Shown: piece after piece, positions 1 to 11,800 of the stretch
Numbering within the stretch: the first letter of the stretch is position 1
How the letters are laid out: each line of letters opens with the position of its first letter
DNA from: Plectrocnemia conspersa
Taxonomy: Eukaryota; Arthropoda; Insecta; Trichoptera; Polycentropodidae
Assembly (NCBI GenBank): GCA_009617715.1
Contig: VTFK01000264.1
Location: 124,001 to 188,000 of the forward strand
Length of the DNA: 64,000 nt
Direction of reading: 5' to 3'
Translations under genes and position numbers: made by a program
Notes under the pieces: model-generated
Seen by the model: the letters and a program-made list of their open reading frames with translations, nothing else
The model's database searches: none
What the model was told of the DNA's origin: nothing

Positions 1-2200
1 AAAATCTTTAACTACAAAAAACAAGTTTCATCTCTAAAAGAATCTAGAATTAGCTTAGAGTTTAAATTTATTAGTACATTTACTAAAGTTATATTGTAAG
101 TTTTTGAAAACGACGTCGTTATTCAAACCTGGTTAGCCATCCAGATGAGGCGATGAAATTGCCTTTAAGCCCCATTTTTTATTTTGTATTTCTTCTGCTC
201 ATCATGATAAATCTTCACATAATCGTTTGCACTCCTTCAGCTTCTGAAAGCTCTGACGTATCATCCTCTTATTCTGAAAGTTCTGACATATTATGGATTC
301 ACCTTTTTTTGAACTCTTTAATTTATATTATAATATTTTTAAATAAAGTAAGAAATTTTCACTTATAAATGAATGATATTTTTTCTCGTTAAATAACTAA
401 TTACTATTTGGTGAAATAGCGTTTAAACAGTGGCAACTGTTCAAGCAATATCCACCCCTAAACTAGTTAGATATTGCTCCTATTTTAATTTATCAATCAT
501 TAAAATCATTATTTTTTATTTATGAAGCAAATAAAATATTTATTTTTTTTAAATAAATTGGAAACCAGATTTTTAAAATAAAGATCCTGATCTATTGTAT
601 AAACTTATTTATATTTTTTTATACTACGATTAATAAATAAATGATGAAAATATTTTTATTGTGAATTAGTATAAACATTATTATTAATTAAGTAGTAAGT
701 ATAAAGTTAAAGCACTAGCATAATAATCACACACCTATAAGTATATAATAAAATATGTCACATAATTCGATCCACTTGAGATTTAGATCTTGCAACACCA
801 TTCATTTACATTTTTTTTTTCTTTGATGTCTATATGTAACAAAATATTTTTTTTAAAAAACGATGATTTTTGAGCTAATGTATTCTTTTGTTGTCGACCA
901 ATGAAAAATAAGTATTCAAATATAAAATAAGATGGCCGACATCAACGTGACAACGGTTTCAATAATTTTGTTACGCGACAATAATTTTGATTAATTCATC
1001 GTGTGCGTTGTTCGATTTGACTGAATATAAAAACTCGGATTGCAAACTAACTAGATGTGTTATAACTACGAAAATATATACATAATGTGTGTGAGGATTA
1101 GAAGAATACATTGTTAAACTATATAAACAATCTTTGTGTTGAAATCTTCAAATTTTTAATTCCGAGGCCGAAAAGTGAGTTTTTTCTTTTGCAATACATA
1201 AACATTATCATGATTTAATGCATATATTCGTTAGATTTGACTGAAAATAATTACTCGAATTGCAAATAAACCAGGTACATTTGAAACGTGAACATGTAAT
1301 ATATACTTAGTCCGTATGCAGATTGAGGTTAATGTTGATCAAACCATATAAATGCTAATAAAACGTATCTTTTTTATCTATTGATATTTGGGGATACTGT
1401 CTTTCATGACGATCGCGTGACAATGATTGTGATGCAGTCGGTTATTTAAAGTTTAGGTTCCATTTTTGCGTATCTTATTGTTTGCTCGCATCATCTCAGC
1501 TTCTAAAAAACAAACAATAATTAAAATCTAAACACAATACTTAAACAGAGAACTGACAATGATATGACATACTAATTTGGCGAGGATGCAAATATTTAAA
1601 CTTTTAAATTAATTTTATATTTTTCCTAAAATGTCAGTCATGGGCTCTTGACTTTTTGATTTTTACGTTTTTTGTGCCATATAGTGATAATATTTAGGGT
1701 AGTGAGTGAGTTGTATACACCAAGGTATATAAATAAAATAAATTAAGACCATTATTAAAGCAAAAAAATTCACCTAAATCGTTCCATTCCGAGTGACGAT
1801 CCAAAGGACAACTCATAACTGTGTACTTTTATGGATGTTATCTAATATATGACGTTTTATACTAATAATTAATATGTGATTGCATACCTGGAATAATTGA
1901 TAGCCAAAATATCAAAATAGTCTCTTTGAATAATAATGTTTATTGTGAAAGTACTACTTAGAAAGTCGGTGCTTTTGAAGGCAATGTTCCGCTCCTTTTA
2001 TTTATTGTATGTATAAAAAAAACTGAAGGAACTTATACCTGAAATACATCGCAAACATCTGTAATTAAGTTCAGATTCATTATTTGAAGTCGATTTTTAT
2101 ATTTTTATAAATATATTCTTGCTATGATTTTTTCCAAAGTCGAGTCCTTCAAGGAGAACGGGTTCCGGGAATTTCCCCCCCCCCCCTCCCTCTTAAACAT
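1..2200. other. AT-rich stretch without a supported gene
   Basis: I see no convincing exon here. A short + strand open frame at 153-368 begins with a hydrophobic run and continues into a Ser/Glu-rich segment, but it has no support beyond being open. Two imperfect direct copies of a ~50-base segment lie near 1005-1055 and 1225-1280. A C-run occurs at 2175-2186. Confidence 0.4.
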
Positions 2201-2205
2201 TATTA

Positions 2206-2420
2206 TTGGACATTAAAAAATCATTCGACAAAGTTTGTTTCGAGCTTTATCTTCGGAAATTAAGCAACTTTGGTATCTTACGTGGTCTAGCTATGTATGA
2301 GCTAAGCTACTCGTCGCTCCGGCGAGTATTTCGTTCGTTCTGAAGTACCGCAAGGATACAATTTCAGTGCTGTACTCGTGCGGCTGAAGATCTCAGAATT
2401 CTCTTATAGTTTTAACCAGA
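2206..2420 (+). pseudogene. Decayed non-LTR retrotransposon reverse transcriptase fragment
   Basis: Translating the + strand from 2206 gives LDIKKSFDKV followed by ELYLRKLSNFGI, which is the block around the first catalytic aspartate of LINE reverse transcriptases (family pattern: D-F-x-K-A-F-D-x-V, then E-L-L-L-R-K-L). After a short break near 2335 the text SEVPQG resembles the next RT block. No long frame is left, so it is a relic. It lies less than 600 bases upstream of the inferred first RASGEF1 exon. The exact clade (CR1, Jockey or similar) cannot be told from this. Confidence 0.6.
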
Positions 2421-2439
2421 ATGGTCAGATTTCAAAAAA

Positions 2440-2802
2440 ATAAAACATAAATAAAAATACACAGTGCGCTATTCGATTGATACATGTAAAAGCACAATGC
2501 CTCTTAATTATTTGACGGTGCGATTCAACGGACGCTTCCCGGAAATCCCGTCATCTTACGTACTCCCGGCAACAAATTTCAAATTGCGTCTCGACGGAGA
2601 CGACGCCACCGACGCCACCCTGAGTGCATCCGGGGTGGGAGAGGCGTCAGCGAATGGGAACGCGCGCATGAGTGGCAGGGGGACGCCTAAAGGTATCCAA
2701 AGGAGCGCTCCGAAACGGCCAGTTCTCTAGACGCAGGCTCCCAGACGGGACGTGTTCTGGGACTACTCGAATAGAGGCACAACAGGTGGTTCAGACTTCG
2801 AG
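2440..2802 (+). promoter_or_regulatory. CpG-rich putative promoter and 5' UTR of the RASGEF1 gene
   Basis: This stretch is much richer in G+C and CpG than its surroundings. It precedes the ATG at 2803, whose context (cgagATGG) is favourable. It is open in one + frame from 2464 to 2730, but that frame ends in TAG and shows no recognised domain. The best reading is a 5' untranslated region with a promoter upstream. No TATA box stands out. The limits are approximate. Confidence 0.35.
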
Positions 2803-2880
2803 ATGGGAAACTGCTTGTTTTGCGGCAGGAACAGGAACAACGAGCAGGAACTCCTGGAAGGCGTCTACATGCGTCGGGAG
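2803..2880 (+). CDS. RASGEF1: Inferred first coding exon of RASGEF1 with an MGNC acylation-type start
   Basis: The exon reads from ATG at 2803 as MGNCLFCG, then an Asn/Arg-rich stretch and LLEGVYMRRE. It ends at GAG before a weak donor (gtttgc) at 2881. It is 78 bases, phase 0, and so joins in frame to the phase-0 exon at 9130, which itself lacks an upstream ATG. Gly2 followed by Asn-Cys and a second Cys at position 7 fits N-myristoylation with nearby palmitoylation as known for other proteins. No conserved domain proves the link to the downstream exons. A separate short gene is the alternative. Confidence 0.45.
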
Positions 2881-5800
2881 GTTTGCCCGTTGAATTTTGA
2901 CCGTTGCATTTTTTCGCGATTTTTTCGGATCGACATATTTAATATAATTCACGGTTTAACATTACTTTAAAACTATTATTTTTTTAACAGCGTTGTATTA
3001 TTTCTACTTATTTTTACACTTTTGTGCTTATTTTAAAATAAAATAAATTACACAAATTTTAAAGTGTTTATGTAAGTTTTTAATTTTAAAGTTGAATAAA
3101 ATGTATTTATTTTCTAAATTAACATTTTTTGCGTAAGATTATCACGCCATGTTACTTTTAGACGCGCCATCCAACGTAGCTTTTACCTTTTATTTATGAT
3201 AAATCATACCTTAAACAATTTCTAATTTAAAAAAAAATATGTTTGCTATTTTCGACCCAAATTAATTTTCATTTTATGAGCAAATTAATCGCGCCGGGCT
3301 ACTTTAAGACGCGCTGTTTGAGGGTAGCTTTCAATCCATTTTTGATTGAATGTCATGATAATTATAAATTTATAAAAAAATACGTTTCTGTTTTTGACTC
3401 AAAATGTATTTATTATAAATATATTTTATACGCAAAATTATCGCGTCGGGCTATTTTAATGCGTGTTGTTCGAGCGTAGCTTTTAATCTACTTTTGAATA
3501 AATGTTACTCTTTTTTATATTTTATGTTCTTGACACAAAATTTATTTTTTATAAATTTACACATGCACAAATTAATCGCGTCGGGCTACTTTAAGGTACG
3601 TCTTTCGAACGTAGCTTTAAATTCATATTTGAGCAAATGTTACTATAATTTCAAAATGTATAAGATAATACGTTTCTGTTCTTGTCACAAAATGTATATT
3701 TTTATATATTTATGCGCAAATTAATCGCGGCGGGCTACTTTTAGGCGCGCCGTCTTGAACAGAGCTTTTGATCCACTTTAGGACAAATGTTACTACAATT
3801 TTAAATTTATAAGAAAATATGTTTCTGTTTTTGACACGAAATGTTTTTTATAAATTTACACTTTTTTATAAATTTATACTTTACGAAAATTAATCGCGAC
3901 GGGCTACTTTAAAGCGCGCCGTTTGATAAAAAAATTTAATTAATATTTGGAAAAATGTTACTATAATTTTACGTTTCTGTTTTTATTAAATGTATGATTT
4001 TTATGAATTTTAACTTTTTGCACAAATTAATCGCGGTGGGCTACTTTGAAGCGCGCCGTTTGATAAAAAATTTCAATTAATGTTTGGAAAAATGTTACTA
4101 TAATTTTACGTTTCTGTTTTTATTAAATGTATGATTTTTATGAATTTTAACTTTTTTGCACAAATTAATCGCGGCGGGTCACTTTAAAGCGCACCGTTTG
4201 ATACAAGATTTCAATTACTTTTTGGACAAATGTTACTATAATTTTACGCTTCTGTTTTTAACTAAATATGTGATTTTTATGAATTTACACTTTTTTGCGC
4301 AAATTAATCGCGGCGGGCTACTTTTAGGTGCGCAAGTCAAGCGTAGCTTTCACTTTATTTTTGAATGAGTGGTATAATAATTTTTAATTTTATAGAAAAC
4401 ACAATTCTGTTTTGATTCAAAAGTATTTTTTATAAACGTATTTAAATATTTTATACAAAAAAAATCGCGTCGGGCTACTTTAGTACGCAACGTTCGGACG
4501 TAGCTTTCAATTCTTTTTTGGCCAAAAGTTACTAATATTTTAAATTTATAAAAATATACGTTTCTGTTCTTGACACAAAATATATAAATTTACACTTTAT
4601 GCGCAAATTAATCGCAGCGAGCTACTTTTAAGCGCGCCGTCTTGAGCGTAGCTCTCACTCCATTTTTGAATGAATGTTATGATAATTTTAAATTTATAGA
4701 AAAAGACGATTCTGTTTTTGCTCAAAATGTATTTTTTATAAATGTACTTCAATATTTTACATCCAAAAAAATCGCGTCGGGCTACTTTAATTCGTGCCGT
4801 TCGAACAAAACTTTTAATCCATTTTTGAATGAATGTTACCATCATTTTAAATTTATAAAAAAATACGTTTCCATTCTTGAGTCAAAAATGTATTTTTTTT
4901 AATTAACCCTTTATGCGCAAATTAATCAAGTCGGCAACTTTTAAGCGCACCGTTCGTGCATAGCTTTCAATTCTTTTTTGGACAAATGTTACTATAATTT
5001 TAAATTTATAAATTTGCACTTTATGTGCAAATTAATCGCGGCGGGCTACTTTTAAGCGCGCCGTCTTGAGCGTAGCTCTCACTCCATTTTTGAATGAATG
5101 TTATGATAAATTTAAATTTATAGAAAAAGACGATTCTGTTTATGCTCAAAATGTATTTTTTATAAATGTACTTCAATATTTTACATCCAAAAAATCGCGT
5201 CGGGCTACTTTAATTCGTGCCGTTCGAACACAACTTTTAATCCATTTTTGAATGAATGTTACCATCATTTAAAATTTATAAGAAAATACGTTTCTATTCT
5301 TGAGTCAAAAGTGTATTTTTTTTAATTAACCCTTTATGCGCAAATTAATCGAGTCGCTACTTTTAAGCGCGTTTAATGTTACTATAATTTTAAATTTATA
5401 AATTTGCACTTTATGTGCAAATTAATCGCGGCGGGCTACTTTTAGGCGCGCCGTCTTGAGCATAGCTGTTAATTCATTTTTGACTCAATATTAACATAAA
5501 TTAATAAAGTGTATTTATTATAAATTTACACTTTATGGCCAAAATAATAGCGTCGGACTTCTTTTAGGCGCGCCATTGAGCATAGATTTCAATCGTATTT
5601 TAATAAATCTTTTTTTTTTTTATTATGCCTATTACTTAAGACCTAATTTTTTATGCGCGCAATAATTACAACGGGCTTCTTTTTGTATGGCTTCAAGCAT
5701 TGTTTTTGATCAGATTCTTTCGATCCTGATCAATTAAAAGCAACACTTGACAGCCAATTAAAAGTATATAACGCATAAAAGATAAATATATAAAAAATGT

Positions 5801-8800
5801 ACATGTTTATTAGTTTACGTTTATTACGCAAAATATTTCCGTCGGGCTACTCTTTGGTGCGTAGTCTGTTAATTTTATAACTCGCTTAACATTTTTTAGC
5901 TGTTAAAAAGTATACAGCTGAGATATGAATTCCAATAAATTACTAACGAATGTATTACTTGAATTAAAGGCATCATTTTAAAAACACATTTAGTTATCAT
6001 AGGAATTGTTCAACTTGCTTACTGATAAATTGAAAGTAGTATAAATTTAAAATCTTACGATAAGTAATGATTACGTCCTAACATATTTCATTAGTAAATG
6101 TTGATGTTTTTGTAAAAAAAATATTCGTAGCTGTTAATTAATCAGTCTTTATTTACCATTCTCTATATAACTGTGTGTTTAATAAAATTATAACTTTTAT
6201 CTATAATAAAAGTCACGAGGCCCATATTACAACAATTATTTTGTAACTAACCCGTTCTTGTATTTTTCTAACATTTAATGATTTTTAGCTGTTAAAAGTT
6301 ATACAGCTGAGATATAAATTACAATAAATTACTAGAAAATGTATTATTTAAGTTGAAGGCAGCATAAAAGCGCATTTAGTTATCATATAAATTGTTCAAT
6401 TTGCTTACTGATAAAGTGGACGTAGTTCAATTAAATGTAAAATCTTATGGTAAATAATGATTACGTCCTAACATATTTTATTGTTTAAGGTTGTTTTATT
6501 TTATTGTAAAAAATATATTTCAGTCTTTATGTATCATTCTTTACAAAATAATATAACCCAAACAATATGTGTTTAACTTTTGTGAATATCGTCACGTAAT
6601 TAATATTATAGCAGTTATTATGTAACTCAAGCGTTTTTGTATTTCAATAGTCAAACAAAGGCAAAAAATACAATTTTTTTCATTCTAACAATTAACTTCA
6701 CATTCTCCAACTCTTTTCCAGCGAGTTACAATACTTTTTTTCGGGTGTTTTACAATATGTGGTCTTACCTAATTTAAAAAAATCATTCACTAACTAGCCT
6801 TGATTGTTCCTGAAGTACCACATCTATTCTAGGCGACCATACATAAATATGTCGTCTTTAAAGTGTGTGGTGTGAATTGTTTAATACGAGTAAATTACAG
6901 GTTTGCTTGTTATTACAGTAGATAATCAATTTTTCATCTCTGGTAATCAAGTGATGATGTGTTGGTATTTCGGAGATGAGAGCATATTATTAGTAGTTCT
7001 TTGTTTTAGTCTTATCATTTAATGTATGTGGGACGCTTCAATAATTTTCCTAGCACTTGATAAATCAATTCTTTCATTGTTAACTTAAGCGATTTTAAAA
7101 TGTTCTTGATATGCTTTTCTTTCATAATACTTCCCGAATTTGCAAGTTATCAACAATCAATTTTTTGGAAGCTCATATACTCTCCGAACGCTACACATAT
7201 CTTACGATATGTTTATGAACCCTTTGATTTGAAGTTTAACTCATAATGCAAACATTCTAGAATTACACTTAATTCAATCGACCGCTTATAAGAGTGAAAC
7301 GTTAAACTGGAACAAAAGCGAAGATTTTTGATTTTCATATATTTAAGAACATAAAAAAATCATAGTTTCTTCTGACAACTTTAAAAAAACAGATTTAAAA
7401 TAAGGAAAAATAGGGTCTGGCATTTTTAATGGTACCAAATATTAATGGTGTCTTAAATAGAACAATGATAAAGATTGTAGTTAAAACCGAAATTTAATAA
7501 AGAGTTTAAATATTTTTGGCCTATATTTATTTTCTCAGTCATCTTGTTAAGTAATTTAATTAAATTGCAGTGAATTTTAATTAATTTATTGAGAGTTATA
7601 TAGAATCAAAATTCCCCAAGGAAAGAATAATATTAAGAAAAATACATTAGTAAGAGGTAAACTAAGCAGTTCTTTAAATATTTTCCTGGCATTTTAATGG
7701 TAGGAGCGTCTTAATGAATCAATTACACCCTGACATTTTTAAGGATAAATGCAAGCGAGCATTTATTGAAAGGATTGAAGCACTTTATATATTATAATAT
7801 AAAGCCTTAAAAACTAGACCCGGTTTCATTATACTTTCATTTCAGACTTTGTTTAAAATTGTACCAAGTAAAACCCATCGATAGACTTTTTTAGTCGTAA
7901 ACGTAATTTAAGAGAATTTCTGTGCTTATGCTTATGGGTTGTTAGAGGTCCGAATAAAACACCTAATTTTATGAAACAATGCAAAACTTTAATTATGCGA
8001 ATTCAATTTGAGGTATGCCAGTGCTTGCTTTTCTTTTTCTTAGATTCTGTATTTAAAATCGCAAGCCGTAGGTCATTCTCTAGAAACGTCACACGTCATA
8101 CTTTCACGTTTCGATTGTCTGCAGTCTCGAAGAGACTGAGAGAGTACGCGATCTGCGTCGCGTCGCTTAGCGCTCCATCTCCTGTCGCCATCACAGAAAT
8201 GAATTTAAATTTGTCGATATAATTTTAGTTCGCTTTTTTACTGATAATTTTAAGACCCCCAAACATTTTTCTCCCGATCCATTGTTTGCGCACCACTAGA
8301 TTAGACCCATATTATAAGCTATTGGTCAAAAATTAAAGCGAATACATAAAAGCACATATTTTCGGCTAAATTTTGACCAATTACGAAATAAAAACAATAA
8401 TTGATTACCGATCACAAATTAAAATTGGAGAAGAACCTAAACAATTTTTACTAAAATATATTTAAATATTTTTACTAAAAAATTATTGTTTTAATTGCAT
8501 ATTATTACTTAAATATCGACCGGGATTTTAATTATAGCGCAAATTATTTTTAGAATTCGATTTCGCTACCGATCTGAGAATCGAACCTAGGGATCATGTA
8601 TCATATTAAGAGCAAATTAAAAGTTATTCAATGCCTTTAGAAGTTGATACAGATTATTATTGATTTGAAAGGGTAATCTAATAAGAGATACCATCTCATG
8701 GTAATTTAATATGATGTTCTTTTATCTTACATAATGATCAATTTTTGATAGAAGCATAATAAAACAAAGATGAAAACAAAAGCATATATTATCTTATTTA

Positions 8801-11800
8801 TTTTAATACACTTTAATAATACAGTCTATGAGGAATTAACTGACATTTTATTTTTTAAATAAATATCATTTAATTCTGAAATATAAAAAATATAAAAGCG
8901 ATCACTAAATATAATCGGCACTTTTTTACTGCGCTATAAATAATTTATTAAATAAATATGATCGCTTTTACGTGTTTGCAATTACGTATACCTTAAAGCT
9001 TAAACTAAAGTTATACATATACAATATGTATGTATGAGAAAATCATAAATTGTTGTTTATGTTTGTTTTCGATGGAAATGTTGAAACCATGAAATGACAA
9101 CAATTGCATTAATGTAATTTTTTTGACAGAGCTCCCCAAGGTCTAACCCTGGTGGCTCTTCTGGGAACAGGCGCCCTCCGATGAACATCGGGATTCCAGA
9201 GGTGCGCCAGACACCACCAATACCTCCACCACGACCACCACTATCGCCGAACTCTCAGGTTAAAACACAGAATCTTATTACTTAATTAGTCTTAGTTGCT
9301 TAAGAAATACTTTTTAAAATCCTCATTATAACAAATCAAGCTTGATAACGTCAATCAAAGCATCATATTCAAATCAGCAATATCACTTAATATGTATGGC
9401 TATTGAATGTTAGCAATGATTCAAATGATTACAGATAATGCTCTTTGAATATATGAATAACTTAAGTATTAAACAAATATCCATACTCTATTGATTAAAA
9501 AAATACGTTTATTTAAATTTCGATTTTTTCATTGCACTTGAAGCGCAAATTACTAATCAAATATTCAGTTTCATCGCTAAAATTAGCATTATGTTCAGTA
9601 TGTAGGTGTGTAATTCAGCGCTTCAATACAGTACTATAATAATACAAAGTGTTATTTTTAGGTAAGCCTTACTTGTTTTAAATAATAACTTTTTTGCTAA
9701 TACATAAATGAATTTTTATGTCACGTAGAAAGTCTTTAAATATTAAATTTAATATAAATATATTATTCTTAATTAAAACGTTTTAAAATAAGGTACATTA
9801 AAGTGCCACAATGCTTCTCGATGATATAATAAATATTTTTATTTATTTATTCATAAAACCTAAAATAGTACAAGGTTGACCTCATTCTATTTTCTCGCGT
9901 TATTACAATACAACTGTCTTTAATGCCCGTGGTAATTGTCAGCCATATTGAACTGATAGTTTGTGTTTGACAGCCAAGTTTTAGAGACGTAAAATGCGGA
10001 ACAAAAAAATGCGTTTATAATTAAATATAGTGGTGCATATGTTGAATAATGCTTTTGATAAATACGCTATGTTAAAAATGAAAAATAAGGATAGCATTAT
10101 TGGGGAGATTAACGGTCCGATCATCTCAATGAAAGCGCCAAAAAAGCACGTAATTATTAAAGTGATACGCGCTCCGCATAACGAAGACGAGCATCCTCGA
10201 CGCCTTATCGCAAATTTTACCAATGTTGAATCCAAGAACCCAATTTGGATCTATGAGATACTCCAGAACGAGCAAAATATTCATTGGAGCAACGATTTTC
10301 ATAGCTCATATACTGACGGCGGCGACTTAAGTAAATAAAAAAGCTAACAAAACCGTTTTTCAAGGAAGTAGCTCTTGACAAACATTGTTGAATGCTTTTT
10401 GAAAGTCAGTATAGACTACAACGACCTGAATTTTAGAATTGAAGGGATTTTTTCACCGCCTTAGAAAAGCGCAGCAGGTAAGTGACCGTGAAACGCGGAC
10501 GAAACCTGTGTTGTTGGTCTACTAGTGCTTGTAGATATATATCTGTGAAGAATTATATCAAACCATATAATGTAGATTACTTAAAATGAGACAATGTCAA
10601 TACTAAGGAATAAAAAATTGTCGTTATTTATTTTATCACACCTCGTATTTTTAACTATTTAATATTTCTCGGGATATATTTTTCTTTATTATGTATTCAA
10701 ATGTAAATCGAGAGCTCACAAAAACATCACAACGGGACTCTTCGAAGCAACAGGTGAACTCTTTCAGAGTATTTTCTCCGACAGGACTTTATAACCAAAC
10801 TAATTGTTTGCAGCGCATATTATGGTTTTATCTTATTTAAGATCTCGAATACAATTTTATTTTTAATTAATATCCCCCGCAAATACGAATCTATAAAGTC
10901 GCGTTGGCGTTAATACTTAAAAAAGTACTTATTAAAACATCTGGTAGAGATTTTAAACAACTCTAGAGGAACTTCGTCTATGAGTGTCACCTAATTAACA
11001 GCCTTGTATTTCTCAGTACTAATGCAATTATATTACTCAACCAAAATTACAGTTATATAACTTTTTAATGAACTAACTTTTAAATAAAGTGCAAGGCACA
11101 TCTTAGGCACTACATAAACATTTTCAAAATAAACTTTTGCAGTGCAATTAAATTTTAATATTATTTTATAACATCCTTTCATTTTTATTGAATGAAATTG
11201 CTTTTCTTTATTAAACCATTGTGTTTAACAAAATATTAAATGTCTACAGACTTTGAGCTCCTTTCATGCTATCGTGTTTGTATCGGACAATTACGTCGAT
11301 ATTCCCATAGGAAGGGATTCAGTCTTTTGAGAGTTTTCGCGGTTGCTGAAAGCTCTCGAAACATTTATGCATATGAGATTCATTACAATATGAACTATTA
11401 ACTTTTCATTGGCAGCCAAATTAAAATATTTATAAGCTAAAAAAATATTTATCTAATAATTTAGATTTGAACTATAAAATTGCTATTGTAATTTTAAAAA
11501 AAAATATTTTTGTATATTTTTAAAATGAAAATAACGAATTGTAAGATAATCTGTATTATCTCAAATATTTTACTGAATATGATCGAATGATCTCTTAAAA
11601 TGCAGACATATCTTCCACTTCAATCGTTCATAGACACAATTAATTGAAAACATTATTTTGAATAAAACTCACGAAGTAACATCAAAGCATCAAGTGTTTT
11701 ATCATTTAGCCTTGATCTGATTATGGTTCCTAAGCAGCCTGCTGCTGAAAAAGCACGTTCAGACTCACAGCCTCAAAGATTCACAGATGACACGTGCAAC

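Noticed and set aside
153..368. Short + strand ORF with a signal-peptide-like start
   Set aside because: The hydrophobic start and Ser-rich tail are typical of chance frames in T-rich DNA. It has no domain, no polyadenylation context and a second hydrophobic run at the end.
2464..2730. 88-aa ORF just upstream of RASGEF1 exon 1
   Set aside because: It ends in TAG before the ATG at 2803, has no recognisable domain and no donor that would splice it in phase to 9130. It is more likely 5' UTR.
4642..5251. Similar ~60-86 aa ORFs across the tandem array (MSVALTPFLNEC...)
   Set aside because: They are copies of the same monomer read in the same frame. They break at monomer boundaries and carry no start context or domain.
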